From assembly GCA_036924085.1 (NCBI GenBank), contig JAVGWX010000012.1, forward strand, positions 8,182,668 to 8,246,667: 64,000 nucleotides of DNA, given 5' to 3'. The notes under the pieces are model-generated. The model ran no database searches. It was not told the origin of the DNA and saw nothing but the letters and a program-made list of their open reading frames with translations. The DNA is from Ariolimax columbianus (Eukaryota > Mollusca > Gastropoda > Stylommatophora > Arionidae). The position numbers and the translations under genes were made by a program. This document shows, piece after piece, positions 34,690-46,440 of the stretch (position 1 is its first letter; each line of letters starts with the position of its first letter).

Positions 34690-35260
34690 ATTAACCAATC
34701 CAGAAGAGCATTGTTTCACTTAGTCATAAGTTCTGAAACGCTGACCTCCCACGTATGGCTCCAAACAAGTAAACATCGCTTGGAGCGAAGTCTTGGCTGT
34801 AAGGTGGATGTGGCAATACCTCCCAGCCGAATTGCTGCAAATGACACAGAGTTCGGTGGGCCAATTTAGATCTAGCGTTATCTTGCAGGAGCAGGACACA
34901 CTTTGTGATCAAACCCATCGTACACTAACTAACTATCCGAAAATGAAAATGTTCAGGAATACAAGTGCTCACCCAGAGACAGAATTGGCTCTTTTGCAAT
35001 TTAGCGACAGGTTATGTGCAGATTTTCCAGGAAAAGACGTTTCACAATTTGTAAATTCACAGAAATGACAGGTTTGTTGAGACTTACCACTGCCGGCATC
35101 ATGACTTAGGATGTACTATCCTTCTCTAAAATGTTTACACCATTCAAATGTCTTACTGCGGCTGAGTGTCTCATCACTGTATTGTGATTACAGTCTTCTG
35201 TCGATTTGAGCAGGTTTCACGCTCTACTTCACAAAAAACTTCATCACAACACGCTTTCCA
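34690..35260 (-). mobile_element. Mariner-family transposase relic with internal deletion
   Basis: On minus, from 35235 down, the N-terminal helix-turn-helix region reads KPAQIDRRL, YSDETLSRSKTFEWCKHFRE. After unrelated or deleted sequence, the C-terminal catalytic half reads VLLLQDNARSKLAHRTL (second Asp), GWEVLPHPPYSQDFAPSDVY and LFGAIRGR (third Asp region). The first catalytic Asp region is missing. Full mariner proteins are about 345 residues; less than half remains. Terminal repeats were not found. Confidence 0.85.
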
Positions 35261-35489
35261 AGCACACACTAACAGGGTTGTCCGCACTTTTTCCATTTAT
35301 CTGTTACGTGATTGACCCATGATGGAAGGTGGGCCACCTAGCAGTAATAGAACACAAGTGCCTGTAACTAATGATAGTAGTTCCAGCATGTTGTAACTCA
35401 TTCAAGTAGAACTAGAACAAATAGTCTCGGTTTGATTTAACACCCCTCATAGATGGCGCTGATATTTATGAAATTTGGATCTTTCAATT

Positions 35490-35695
35490 CTTGATGGAGA
35501 GGTAGAGTGGCAAAGTGCTGGAGCGCTAGCTTATTATGTCAAAGGTACCGGAGTCGATCCCAGATGTTGAAAAAGCTCTAGTCTACCCAGCTGGAAATGG
35601 AAATCTGGATTTAGTTTTAGACGATCTATCTCAGGGAGGCAATGAACCTGCTGCCAGTATATTAGAAAACAAAGTGAAACTCATTTCCTTATAAA
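35490..35695 (+). mobile_element. Possible tRNA-derived SINE
   Basis: ggtagagtggcaaagtgctg carries an A-box-like stretch, and about 40 bp on, ggagtcgatccc is B-box-like. The body that follows (tctacccagctggaaatgg) weakly resembles 43551-43590. Both boxes are imperfect. Confidence 0.4.
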
Positions 35696-35819
35696 TTGGA
35701 AAACAAGAACAAACGGCGGTTCCAATTAGAAAGAGAACAAAGTCATACTCTATAACAAAAGTTATAAATTACAGCGAAACTTCGATCCAACTAAGTTAGA
35801 AAAGAAAAATCACTCCTAC

Positions 35820-36385
35820 CCTTACACTTTACAAAACAAAGTGAAACTCCGTAACAACTAAGTTAAAAAGCAAAGAGAAACTCCTACCCTTACATGCTAC
35901 AAAACCAAGAGAAACTCCTACCCTTACATGCTACAAAACCAAGAGAAACCCCGACCCTTACATGCTACAAAACCAAGAGAAACCCCGACCGTTACATACT
36001 ACAAAACAAAGTGAAACTCCGTAACAACTAAGTTAAAAAGCAAAGAGAAACTCCTACCCTTACATGCTACAAAACCAAGAGAAACCCCGACCCTTACATG
36101 CTACAAAACAAAGTGAAACTCCGTAACAACTAAGTTAAAAAGCAAAGAGAAACTCCTACCCTTACATGCTACAAAACCAAGAGAAACTCCTACCCTTACA
36201 TGCTACAAAACCAAGAGAAACCCCGACCCTTACATGCTACAAAATAAAGTGAAACTCCGTAACAACTAAGTTAAAAAGCAAAGAGAAACTCCTACCCTTA
36301 CATGCTACAAAACCAAGAGAAACCCCGACCCTTACATGCTACAAAACAAAGAGAAACCCCGCCCCTTACATGCTACAAAATAAAG
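35820..36385. repeat. 34-bp repeat arranged in a higher-order unit
   Basis: The basic unit is acaaaaccaagagaaactcc tacccttacatgct, with a cccgac variant. Every one to four units a different segment, aaagtgaaactccgtaacaa ctaagttaaaaagc, is inserted (near 35840, 36010, 36110 and 36248). This gives a composite period of about 100-170 bp. Confidence 0.93.
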
Positions 36386-36574
36386 TGAAACCCGGATCCC
36401 ACTAATTTTGAAAACGAAGGACTGGTAACGATACCACGGACACGTATATACATCATATAGAAGATAATATGGGTTCTGGATTAACCGATTCTTGCAACTC
36501 GTGCCTGTCTAGTAGCTTTGTCACATTGAAGTGCGTGGCTTGGTTCTAGGGTACATATTATCTCATTTTTATTT

Positions 36575-36665
36575 CTGTCGTTTGGTTAGAAGAATGCCAG
36601 AGCGGTACGAGTGCCATTCTTTTGAACAGGAGGAGATGTGTTCAAGATCTCGGTTAGGCAAAGGT
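36575..36665 (+). mobile_element. tRNA(Leu)-like SINE head, degraded
   Basis: agaatgccagagcggtacga (A box with GAGCGG) and gtgttcaagatctcg (B-box-like) have the spacing of a tRNA with a long variable arm. Only the head is recognisable. Confidence 0.4.
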
Positions 36666-36774
36666 TTATTTTTATGAGTTGTTTTTGTTATGGATCCTGC
36701 GGCCTTTGGGCTCTTGACATTCTGCCAAACTCCGCAGAATGGCATCAGTATGTATTTGTTAGCTGTTTTCTTGT

Positions 36775-37050
36775 AACACACGCACACGACACACGCACAC
36801 CACACACGCACACACCACACGCACAATACACAACACGCACAACACACACCACGCACACCACACACACACACACCACACACACACCACACCCACACACACC
36901 ACACACACACAGACACCACACACACCACACACACCACACACACACACACCACACACACACACACCACACACACACACCACACACACACACACACCACACA
37001 CACACACACACCACACACACACACACACCACACACACACACACACACATT
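36775..37050. repeat. (CA)n-rich microsatellite with CCA interruptions
   Basis: Alternating CACACA and CCACAC blocks over about 275 bp. The long cysteine/valine or histidine/threonine ORFs here are artefacts of the repeat. Confidence 0.97.
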
Positions 37051-37234
37051 TATCTGGCTTGGTAGGAATAAGAGTTCCCTTAACATCGATGAACGTCAAG
37101 AACTCAAACCTATGGTGAGCAACGGTTGATTATGGGTGTGTTCACTGGCTCTCTGGAGTGTGTTGTTGATCGATTCTGTTTAGGTGACTGTTAAAGTGAG
37201 ATTGTTCGATTGGCCGTGATAGAAACAACGATTG

Positions 37235-37465
37235 GTCAATGTCGATCTGACCTAGCGCCAGAGGCAACACCCTGCAACGTATAGATCTAACCTAGAAGAT
37301 CGCCAAATTCAACACCCTGCGACGTATAGATCTGACCTAGAAGATCGCCAGATTCAACACCCTGCGACGTATAGATCTGACCTAGAAGTTCGCCAAATTC
37401 AACACCCTACGACGTATAGATCTGACCTAGAAGATCGCCAAATTCAACACCCTGCGACGTATTTC
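37235..37465. repeat. 45-bp tandem repeat, about 5 units
   Basis: The unit is agatctgacctagaagatcg ccaaattcaacaccctgcga cgtat. The leftmost copy is diverged (agcgccagaggcaacacc). Confidence 0.93.
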
Positions 37466-38058
37466 TGCAGGGATACATCATGGACTCAGTGTATCTGCCC
37501 CCCACCCCAATCATATCATGTCACATGACCATGAGCGAACCGAGACCTGAGACGACAGGCTTCCATTCCAGATCACTTGAACGACTTGAAACAGCAACCA
37601 CACCGCCCCCCCTCCCCCCCCCCCCCCGCCCACAGGACCTGAACGCCGGTAGACGTGACGCATCACCTAACCCATCCAGCTTGTATGCAAGGACATACAG
37701 GCACGCGTTTGGTCAGAACGGGATAGCCGTCTGGTGGTCGACTGTGTTACCAGCGGGGATCACGTTGACCATGTGTAGTGTGTAGGTAACGTTTGGAAAG
37801 TTAATGTGTGCTGTCATGTTAATATAGTAGTGTTAGTTTCGTCCACTTATTAATCAATTAACTTGACTTTTCTTACATCCTTGTTGAATCACCCAACATA
37901 TTCCTTTGATGAGATCATGCCATTAATGTGCAGGGTTTACACGTGAGGTATACATTTGATTAAAGCTTGGAATGTTGTTTAGATCACGTGTCATTATTTT
38001 TCACGTAATTACCATCCACGTCTACACACAAACGCCAACGTCAGACAAGTTGTGGCAT
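37466..38058. other. No gene recognised; C-rich tract
   Basis: A C-rich homopolymer-like run lies at 37604-37629. The ORF of about 100 codons that spans it has no recognisable family. Confidence 0.4.
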
Positions 38059-38480
38059 CTATTCGAGGAAAAAAATCAGACTTCTGGTACGCACAGATGC
38101 TTGCTCCCCCTCGTTAGAAGCGTAACGGTATCCCTTTATGCGTTCTGTCAGCTTCGGGAGGAGAACGTAGTCACGTGGTGCCAGATCGGGGCTGTGCGAT
38201 AAACTAGGGTCAAACCTGAGACGCTCCAAAGCAGCTGCTGCTTGCCGACTCGTGTGTGGAGGAGCACTGTCGCGCTGAAGAATTGCGTACGTCGGCACGC
38301 GAGTCACCCATCTCGCCCACACTTTGTAATACAAAAGCAGGACGTGGATAATGTAATGGACTCGCTCAATCGAAATGATAAGTGTTTCCGCGATATGTCA
38401 GCTTGACCTTGCGATTGGCGCGAATCATTTCGTCCACACGAGCTTGATGATTTGCATCCACAGCTGTGATCTATCTACCG
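38059..38480 (-). mobile_element. Mariner/Tc1-superfamily transposase C-terminal relic
   Basis: On minus: YAILQRDSAPPHTSRQAAAA, LERLRFDPSLSHSPDLAPRD, YVLLPKLTERIKGYRYASNE. QRDSAPPH holds the second catalytic Asp and SPDLAPRDY the third-residue region. Spacing fits the DD34D/DD37D type. This is a different lineage from the mariners at 34690 and 61195. The N-terminal half is not legible, although 38340-38480 may be upstream transposase sequence. Confidence 0.8.
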
Positions 38481-39383
38481 GTGTGACTCTTGTCAGTCGG
38501 TTTGTCATTACTGGTTTGTCCTATTTTACAGTCCGTGCATACCTCCAGACATTACTGACATCAAAACAGGCGTCACCATATACCAGTCATTCTTCGATGC
38601 AAGTTGAAGGACACACAACCTCCCGCTGTCAAGAATGCAATCACAGCACGTTGCTCCAACCTTATTTCAATGTAAGCCACCATGTCACTGTCTGCTGTGC
38701 GCATTCGTCACGATCCTTTACATGCCCCCGTAATCACTTAATTATATATTATTTTTACATTAGGTGTCTCGTTGCTCTTAGCACGTATGTCACAGCGTAT
38801 GGCGCAGTAGTTAACACTTGTTTAATCGCCCTTATATATTTATATATAATAATAATAGCTGTCCATCGTTGTCGATGAGGACCGCCAGATATATATGGTA
38901 CAGTATAACTTCAATTACACCAGAACAATAACAATGCTAGTCAGTATCGCTGTTGCGTGACTGCTATTTATTGATACCGTTCCGATTCGGTGATATAACT
39001 CGGACATTTCACCTGACTTTACCGCGTATACTCTGAATAGTATCTAACCACAATGCTTCAGAGTGTAAGTTATGTATACATCCATACATAACTGTTGACC
39101 ATCACCTCTTTGAGTATTCGGATATCAACTTTGTTATGATGATGATTCTTCTTCTAAAGGCTAGATAAATGGACAACGTTGCATGGCTATATTCAACAAC
39201 TAACAAACACACGCGGCTACCACTACACGTTATTGGGCCGAAGAGCGAGAGGCCGGGTCTGTTGGATCCGTAATAATAGCAATATCAACAAAAACCCACT
39301 ATGTCGTGTACATAATAGCTGGACTTTATTTCTGAGACCCAGTTTTGAACAATGCAATGTGACTGGTCATATGTGTATGGGGA
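38481..39383. other. No recognised feature
   Basis: Unique-looking sequence. The 167-codon plus ORF at 38375-38878 partly overlaps the antisense of the transposase relic and has no family I recognise. Confidence 0.4.
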
Positions 39384-39605
39384 CGCGTGGGTTAGTGGTT
39401 AAGTGACACGGCTCACAACTCAAAGGTGTTGGGTTTGCTCCCTATTACAGAACCGGGTGTTACCCCAGGGAAACAAACCCTTACATAAAATGAGTGAAGT
39501 CGGATGCACTGAACCGACAGGAGCAAAATAAAAACACAGTGCAACGCACACCGCCTTAGGGAATAGAGAAATAATGCGAACGCAAAACAAACAAACAAAA
39601 AGCAA
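39384..39605 (+). mobile_element. tRNA-derived SINE, family S1, copy 1
   Basis: The head is ggggacgcgtgggttagtgg ttaagtgacacggctcacaa, with an A-box-like GTTAGTGGTTAAG and a B-box-like gttgggtttgctccc. The body contains aaacccttacataaaatgag, tcggatgcactgaaccgaca and ggagcaaaataaaaacacag. The end is aagaa/caaa-rich. The same order appears on minus at 61296-61581, so this is a true dispersed family. Confidence 0.85.
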
Positions 39606-40620
39606 CAAAAATATGTGTATGAGTTTCACATGTGAACCAAATTCTCCCAGCACTGCACTAAACCTGGCCACAACTTCACCAAACACAGTCCGTTCAATAA
39701 ATGTATGTCATGGACAATCAGAAATCAAGTCATGGTATATATGCACCCTCCAACTCCCAGCCACCACCACCTTGACACGCCACCTCCGCCGGGTGGTACA
39801 CGTGTGGGAAAAAGGATCACTATTACATCCACAGTTCTCGTATGCTAGAACAAACAACTAAAGAGAGATATGCGTGGGACTAGCAATTTCATCAGAAATA
39901 ATAACTGTTTAAACTATCAAGTCAAAAGTTTGCGGACAGGATTTTATCGTAAGAGTCAACTGCAGTAGATATCTATGCTTCACTGGAAGTTAAAAGCCAA
40001 ATCATTAGATCAATCACCAAATCATTAGATCAATCACCAAATCATTAGATCAATCACCAAATCAATATCTAAATTAATATTCACATCATGACCAACCAAC
40101 AACAGGCGATGCGGCATTTCTGGAAATAATAAAGCGCACTCAAAGATGGAAACAGTTCCTCTCCATGTTCAAACAACAAAAATGCAATAGTACAATTAAA
40201 TTGTATTCAACATTCAATGGATGGTGTTCGCTTCAAAGCCAGTCTATCCCTTTGTGGATTTGTTCGAAGATTGAAACTGCTAAGTGCTATAGAGTGAGGT
40301 TCAAATATCAGACATATTGAACACGGTTTCGGAAATACAATATCTGTGAAATGCTATACTAAGAGGAAATCCATTTCATATTCAAATGAGAAAGCTTAGA
40401 GAGGCAAATTGAGAGAACACGTAAAAGCATTGCTGACGCAGGCTTCCCACGAGGAAGTCTCAACGGGTGATCAATTGCTACTATTGGATTGGTTGTTCAA
40501 GAATTCAGATTATAATTGTCGAATACCGGGCTAACTTACCTGTGCTTACGTTTTCTTTCCTGGATTAAGTATTGTTGAACCCCTGTGTTACTATTATTGT
40601 CTCCTCTATCCATCCGTCAT
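39606..40620. other. No gene; includes a 19-bp triplet repeat
   Basis: Three copies of atcattagatcaatcacca lie at about 40003-40060. The rest shows no recognisable feature. Confidence 0.5.
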
Positions 40621-40639
40621 GTGGACATCATCGTGTTCT

Positions 40640-40985
40640 GTAGCATATACCTTGACATCGTCCGTTCCATCTGTGTCACTCACTTCCCCCTTTCCTCGAC
40701 ATCGCACCTTCCACCTGGGTCTCTCACCTTCTTTATGCTATGCGATCGCACTTCCATCTGTGTCACTCACTTCCCCCCTTCCCCGACATCGCAACTTCCA
40801 CCTGGGTTGCTTGCTTACCTTATTCTGTGCGATCTGACTTCCACCTGGGTTGCTTGCTTTCCTTATTCTTTGCGATCTCACTTCCGCCTGGGTTGCTTGC
40901 TTTCCTTATTCTGTGCGATCTCATTTCCACCTGGGTTGCTTGCTTTCCTTATTCTTTGCGATCTGACTTCCGCTTGAGTGGCTCA
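40640..40985. repeat. Tandem repeats of about 43 bp and about 100 bp
   Basis: 40820-40985 has four copies of ctgtgcgatctgacttccac ctgggttgcttgctttcctt att. 40655-40820 holds longer, looser copies with catctgtgtcactcacttcc and cgacatcgca-cttccacctg. The 43-bp unit looks like a shortened form of the longer one. Confidence 0.88.
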
Positions 40986-41519
40986 CTGTCCCTATTCCCA
41001 GATAACGACCATTTATCTCATCCTTTCCGTTGTTTCATTCCCTGTGACCGCGATAGATGAGATTGTATAAGCCAGTATTTTCTTTTGTGATGAGGTAATG
41101 AGGCCCTCAATAAACATTTGCAGACGATTGTGCGGCCAACAAGGTGACTGGCATATTTTGTACGTACACGATGGCCCTTTTAGAAAGCCTGACTCAAGAT
41201 ATATCTACACTCACTTGTTCAACAATACATTGTTTTGCCTATCCAGAATTGAAGAAATCATGTGTAAACGCTGTAATATATGTCTTCTGTAACCAGCTTA
41301 AATACGATTATCTGCTGGCTAAAACCTTTACAGTACATAATCTTCAGCTCTATATGATTTGCACACTGTACGAAAGCAACCAATATGGAATGCACTATTA
41401 TTGCTGGTGTCCATGTAGTACATTTAAAAAAAAAAACTAAACATTGAAGTTCGCTTGCCCGGAAGCTGACACGTATACTAGATTTTCATTTCACATTCGA
41501 AAGAATAAGAATTTGTCGT
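40986..41519. other. No recognised feature
   Basis: Overlapping ORFs of 64 and 98 codons have no recognisable family. A poly-A run of about 10 lies near 41427. Confidence 0.4.
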
Positions 41520-41605
41520 ACCAATAATTTGAACGTACGCACTCATGGTGAGAAGGTCGACATCCAAACCACTCGGCCAGTTGCCACTGCGGTACAGGCA
41601 ACAAC
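41520..41605 (-). mobile_element. tRNA(Ser/Leu)-like SINE head, reverse strand
   Basis: On minus: aactggccgagtggtttgga is a good A box and gtacgttcaaatta a worn B box. Only the head and a short tail are visible. It directly abuts the target-site duplication of the next LINE. Confidence 0.5.
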
Positions 41606-41635
41606 CATGACGCCAATGTCTGCTGAGTTTGTAGC

Positions 41636-42123
41636 CTCAGGTCAGGTCAGATCATCCCGTAACCGGTTAGGTATTTGGGGCACACATGAAGACATCCTCA
41701 CAACGCCACGCCACCCCTTTCTGTCAGCTACCTGTGACTATTCTGGTCCGAGATTGGTCCATTCTTTAATGTTGTCCTCCCATCTCTTTTTGGGACGGTC
41801 TCTTCGTCGTCTGCCATGCACCTTTCCGTGGAGGATTGTATTTGTAAAACCATTTGATCTCGATATGTGACCGTACCAAGCGAGTTTTCTTCTTTTGACA
41901 GTTGCCAAGAGGTCTTCAAAAGGCCCTATTGCTGTTGTAATTATATCTTGCATTTTCTCATGTGTAACTCAATCTTTGTACGTGACGTTTAAAAGTCTTC
42001 GGAAACATCTCATCTCCAAGGCATGTATCCTTCGTTGAAGGTCAGCTGTAACGGTCCATGTCTCACAAGCATAGAGGAATATTTACAGGACCTAGTGGTC
42101 GGGATATATAGCTGTTATCACAT
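41636..42123 (-). mobile_element. 5'-truncated RTE-like LINE 3' end with a 26-bp target-site duplication
   Basis: On minus: DIITTAIGPFEDLLATVKRR, KLAWYGHISRSNGFTNTILH, GRRRRDRPKKRWEDNIKEWT, then a short 3' UTR ending in ggatgatctgacctgacctg, a 5-bp (TGACC) repeat tail as RTE elements have. The 3' UTR aligns with that of the LINE at 62860-64000 (shared gttaggtatttggggcacac-type block), so both belong to one family. Direct repeats of about 26 bp lie at 41610-41635 and 42124-42149 and define both edges. Confidence 0.88.
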
Positions 42124-42230
42124 ACGCCAATGTCTGCTAAGTTTGTAGCATATTAGGTGGAGATAGCTGTTATCACATATTCCAATGTCTGGTGAGTTTG
42201 CAGCATAGTATGTGGAGATATAGATCCTGC
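42104..42230. repeat. 55-bp tandem duplication at the LINE target site
   Basis: The segment agctgttatcacatacgcca and on, containing one copy of the target-site sequence, is followed by a diverged second copy starting near 42166. With the left target-site copy at 41610, the core occurs three times. Confidence 0.8.
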
Positions 42231-42353
42231 ACACTTTGACGTAATTGCAGAACAAAAGAGACATTTATTTATAATTCCAAAAACTCCCTGACGACACTAG
42301 AAAAGAGAATGAACGTCATAATGATGGTTTGTTTCTATTTTAGACAAAACATA

Positions 42354-42357
<4 letters not shown>

Positions 42358-42409
<52 letters not shown>
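42358..42409. repeat. (CT)n microsatellite
   Basis: About 25 uninterrupted CT units. Confidence 0.98.
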
Positions 42410-42412
<3 letters not shown>

Positions 42413-42594
42413 TTCGGCTTTCGTGGCATACAATCCGCGTGGCAGTGGCCGCATTCTAGTCTCTGACACTCACAGAACCTCTCATACAGATTTAAATGTA
42501 CGAGAGGAATCAAAAATTAACTTTACATTCTTATATGAACACAATATGACATTTTAAGGCTATGCTTTAGACCTCTCCTTGAACAAAGTAGCAG

Positions 42595-42930
42595 TTTTGT
42601 GAGCTGTCATGACTTACTTAGCTGTAGGTCTGTACAGTTTTGTGAGCTGTCCCGTTTTGTCTTGGTCCTGACTTACTTAGCTGTAGGTCTGTACAGTTTT
42701 GGGAACTGTCCTGTTTCGTCTTGAACATGTCTTACTTAGCTGTAGGTCTGTACAGTTTTGTGAGCTGTCCCGTTTCGTCTTGGTCATGAATTACTTAGCT
42801 GTAAGTCTGTACAGTTTTGTGAGCTGTCCCGTTTCGTCTTGTTCATGTCTTACTTAGCTGTAGGTCTGTACAGTTTTTGTAAGCTGTCCCGTTTCGTCTT
42901 GGTCATGACTTACTTAGCTGTAGGTCTAAT
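42595..42930. repeat. 59-bp minisatellite, about 6 units
   Basis: The unit is gttttgtgagctgtcccgtt tcgtcttggtcatgacttac ttagctgtaggtctgtaca. The first copy lacks the cccgtttcgtcttggt part. Confidence 0.94.
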
Positions 42931-44934
42931 ACGTATTTACAGCTGAAGAGACTGAAACACACCTTACGAACGAGAAGCGAACCTCAGACCTTTGCAATGA
43001 AAGACTAGTTCACATATTTACTTGACATATTGAAGCGTTTTTAGTTGTACAGAGCATCTACACGTCCTTTATTCCAATTCATTAAGTCTACAGGAAGGTT
43101 GGGAAGAGCTTGAGGACTAAAGGCGGATTGCTGCTACAGTCGAAATGCAGTGCACATAAGAGAGTCTAATTCTGCCTCTGTTATAAGAAATAACGCTTAT
43201 TTACATATGTTTTGAACCAGCTACGCTTTGTTAGAAGACTAGTATTCAAACAGTGTGGTTACTAGGGTGAGACATGCTACTACCACCAAGATTCGAGCTC
43301 GGATATTAACGATTCGGACACTATGATCTGATGTTTTACACCGTCAACAAACAGGCGTAGGGAATATGGTTTGCCTGCTAGGCTGACCAATCTCGTAGTC
43401 CATAGATTTCGTCAGGCAATAAATCGTTAACAGAGAGAAACCTCAGACAAGATGGAAAGTAATGCGTTCCATAAGCTTCAGTTAGATGATGACATATTTG
43501 ACAAAGACAAGATATCCATAGTTTAGTTGTAATCCCAGTTATCGATACACTCCAGTTGACCCTGTTGTAAGTGGGTACCTGGCATACGGTTAGGAAATGA
43601 AAAGCATGAGAAGGAAATCCCCACCTCATAAAAATCTGAGGTCTGGTACAGTGAATACATTAACACCTCATCCCCGACATCAGTTTCTGCCTTAGGATTA
43701 CCTTTATAACGAAACATAAATAGGCACGTTATTTCCGCCTGTGGAAACCATTGCTCGATCTCGTATCACCAACTCCTGAAATCGGATCCCAGTAAATCAC
43801 CTCTAGGAGATGGGTCATGCAGAGAGTATAACCCGCCAGAACAGAGTACATGTATGAAAACCAGCCAGCACATTTGTATCTGTATATTTTAGAATTGTCT
43901 GAGTGGAACTGAACATCTATTTGTCTGCCCGAAATGCAGTGACGTCGATTCTAAACAGAACAGAACAGAACTGGAAAAGGTTCCCAATTTCAGATAACGG
44001 AAACGCGTTTATCAAAAACTGCTTTTACCGCCGTCTCTATTTTCCGTTCACTTTAATAGTATTTCTAAAAACGGGTTTAGATTTACAGTTCCAAAATCTT
44101 TGCAAGCGTCAGACCGGGACAAAATGGAATGTCCCTAAAAAGGAAATGGTGCTTCCTTCTATTCCTATTCTTCTTTCGATCCTTTGGAAATAAATACAAT
44201 TTCTCTTTTACCTGTGTATCTTATTTCAATGCCAACAACACCAAGTGCCATAGCCATTGATGTTGGCTTGACGACCTTTTCTTCCACAATCACCTGCATC
44301 ATAAGCATTTCCGCAGATCCTATATTATATGTCGTCCCATCCACCTGTCATGTCTTCTCCATCCACCTGCGCGTCTAGTATATCAGAGCAAGCGTTATTC
44401 TCTCTTGTTCCATTTACCTTGAATACCTTAAAACAACCACCTGCGCTCTAAGTAATTCTGATCAAGCTTGACTCTATCTTGTCTCATCCACTGTGGTATA
44501 CGCCATCTATAACAACCTGCTCTCAAAGTACTTTTACCAATCTTTAATGTGCCTTATTGTATGTGTTTTTCCCTTGTACACTTGCCCTATATCTTCTTGC
44601 ATTTGTGCAGTCTATAAAGCACACATGATGTTACTGGAAGCTACTCGTGCTGTATTCCGGTAACTCATCAGGACCATTCTTTCATGCCAGGTTACAGTGC
44701 CTTTTTCTAGATAGGGATGCGTTCTTGAGACGATGGGTTGGGACTCTCCACCGAGAGAATGTGGAGGTCTGAGAAATAAAGGCCGCTTGTTGATGAAGTT
44801 GCCAAGTACTGTACAGACTTATGGTCAGCGGTCTGGATATATTTATTTGAACACGACGGTATGCGTTCAAACCTTCAGAACATCACATGTATTTGTCTTT
44901 ACGAACTAAAGTTTGAAAACATGTTTAAGACAAA
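42931..44934. other. No gene recognised; possible SINE scraps
   Basis: 43545-43620 carries gttgtaagtgggtacctggc atacggttagg, a motif common in SINE bodies and faintly like 35586-35630. 44772-44815 (tctgagaaataaaggccgct and on) resembles 59065-59110. ORFs in between have no recognisable families. Confidence 0.35.
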
Positions 44935-45028
44935 TACATGTGACGTACTGGAATACCTGTGACGTACTGAAATACCTGTGACGTTCTGAAATACCTGTGA
45001 CGTACTGAAATACCTGTGACGTACTGAA
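44935..45028. repeat. 19-bp tandem repeat, 5 units
   Basis: The unit is gtgacgtactgaaatacct. It contains TGACGT, the core of CRE/ATF sites, but the tandem array alone does not make it regulatory. Confidence 0.93.
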
Positions 45029-45134
45029 CGTTTGAACGCATATCGCTTCTACATGTAACAGCTTTGTTTTGTACTGTATACTATTTGGTCGTAGTTTGCA
45101 AACATGCGTTATTTAGGAATATATGCACATACAC

Positions 45135-45386
45135 GCACGCACTCACTCACTCACTCACTCACAAACGCACTCACGCACGCACGCATGCACTCACGCACGC
45201 ACGCACGCACACACATACACATAGTAAGAAGAACGGAGCACCTATGGGTCTGCCGAAAGTGCAATGACGGAGAAACGAAAAGAACAAATCCAGTCTACTA
45301 ATTGTATTTCTTCGTAGATGTTTATATAATAGCATCACGCTCTGTCTGTCTCTCTCTCTCTATCTCTCTCTCTCTCTCTCTCTCTT
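45135..45386. repeat. Two microsatellites: (CACT/CACG)n and (CT)n
   Basis: Tetranucleotide CACT/CACG blocks lie at about 45135-45225 and a (CT)n run at 45347-45386. The stretch between them is unique. Confidence 0.93.
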
Positions 45387-45689
45387 AATATCCCTCTCAT
45401 TGCTCGACTGCTTCTCTCTCCCGTTGAATATCTTTCTCCTGTTAAATCTCTCTCTCACGCTCTGTACATCTACTTAACTTAACGTCTTTATACTAGTTTA
45501 AAAGACTCTACAGAGTCTGTATACAACCAGTTTAACCTATGGTAGTATTTTACCGATGTGGGGGATTCATCATAATATACTCAAACACTGAAGCTAAGTA
45601 GACTCGCATCCAGTTAGGCGTCATTTATAGCTGCTCTAAACAAACCACCTGATGAAATGTACAAATAACTTGGATATATTTTTATTTTT

Positions 45690-45905
45690 TAAATGTTGTC
45701 TGAGCAGCGGCCGTTAAGACTGCTCGTTTTGATTCCTAATTGCCAAGGAATTGTTAGCGTGGACGACACTGAACTGAGTCCGATTTCACTACCCAGAGAC
45801 CAGCGGGAATTTGACCAGAAGATCCACGTGAAAAAATCCCGTTCTCTACTGTGATTCGAACCCGCACCTCCGTCACCTGAGGCTGACACTTTACCTCGCG
45901 ACAAC
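45690..45905 (-). mobile_element. tRNA-derived SINE, family S2, reverse strand
   Basis: On minus the head reads actcagttgtcgcgaggtaa agtgtcagcctcaggtg (A box CTCAGTNGT) and then gcgggttcgaatcaca (B box GGTTCGAATC). A body of about 130 bp follows. The 5' part of the head is also the unit of the adjacent 40-bp array. Confidence 0.75.
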
Positions 45906-46440
45906 TGAGTTTCCCCCCCCCCCCCCCACCCGAGGCTGACACCTTACCTGAGACCATTGACACTCCCACCTGAGGCCGACACCTTACCTCGAGACCACTG
46001 GGTCACAGGCGGACACCTTACCTGGAGACCACTGGGTCCCTCACTTGAGGCGGACACCTTCCCTGAGACCACTGATTCCCCCACCTGAGGCCTACACCAT
46101 TCACGAGACCACTGAGTCCCCCACCTGAGGCCGACACCATACATGAGACCACTGAGTCACCCACCTGAGGCTGACACCTTACATGAGACCACTGAGTCAC
46201 CCACCTGAGGCCGACATCTTACATGAGACCACTGATTCCCCCACCTGAGGCCGACACCTTACATGAGACCACTGAGTCCCCCACCAGAGCGCGACACCTT
46301 ACCTAAGACCACGGAGTCCCCCACCTGAGGCCGACACCTTACCACGAGACCACGGAGTCCCCCACCTGAGGCCGACACCTTACCACGAGACCACGGAGTC
46401 CCCCACCTGAGACCGACACCTTACCTCGAGACCAGTGAGC
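45906..46440 (-). repeat. 40-bp minisatellite, about 13 units, grown from a SINE tRNA head
   Basis: The plus unit is gagaccactgagtcccccac ctgaggccgacaccttacct. Its complement, aggtaaggtgtcggcctcag gtgggggactcagtggtctc, contains the A-box part of the S2 SINE head (ctcagtggtctcgaggtaag across the join). The leftmost unit is continuous with the SINE, apart from a C run at 45914-45928. The B box is not in the repeated unit. Confidence 0.93.

Noticed and set aside
36569..37129. Cysteine/valine-rich and histidine/threonine-rich ORFs
   Set aside because: Translation of a CA microsatellite.
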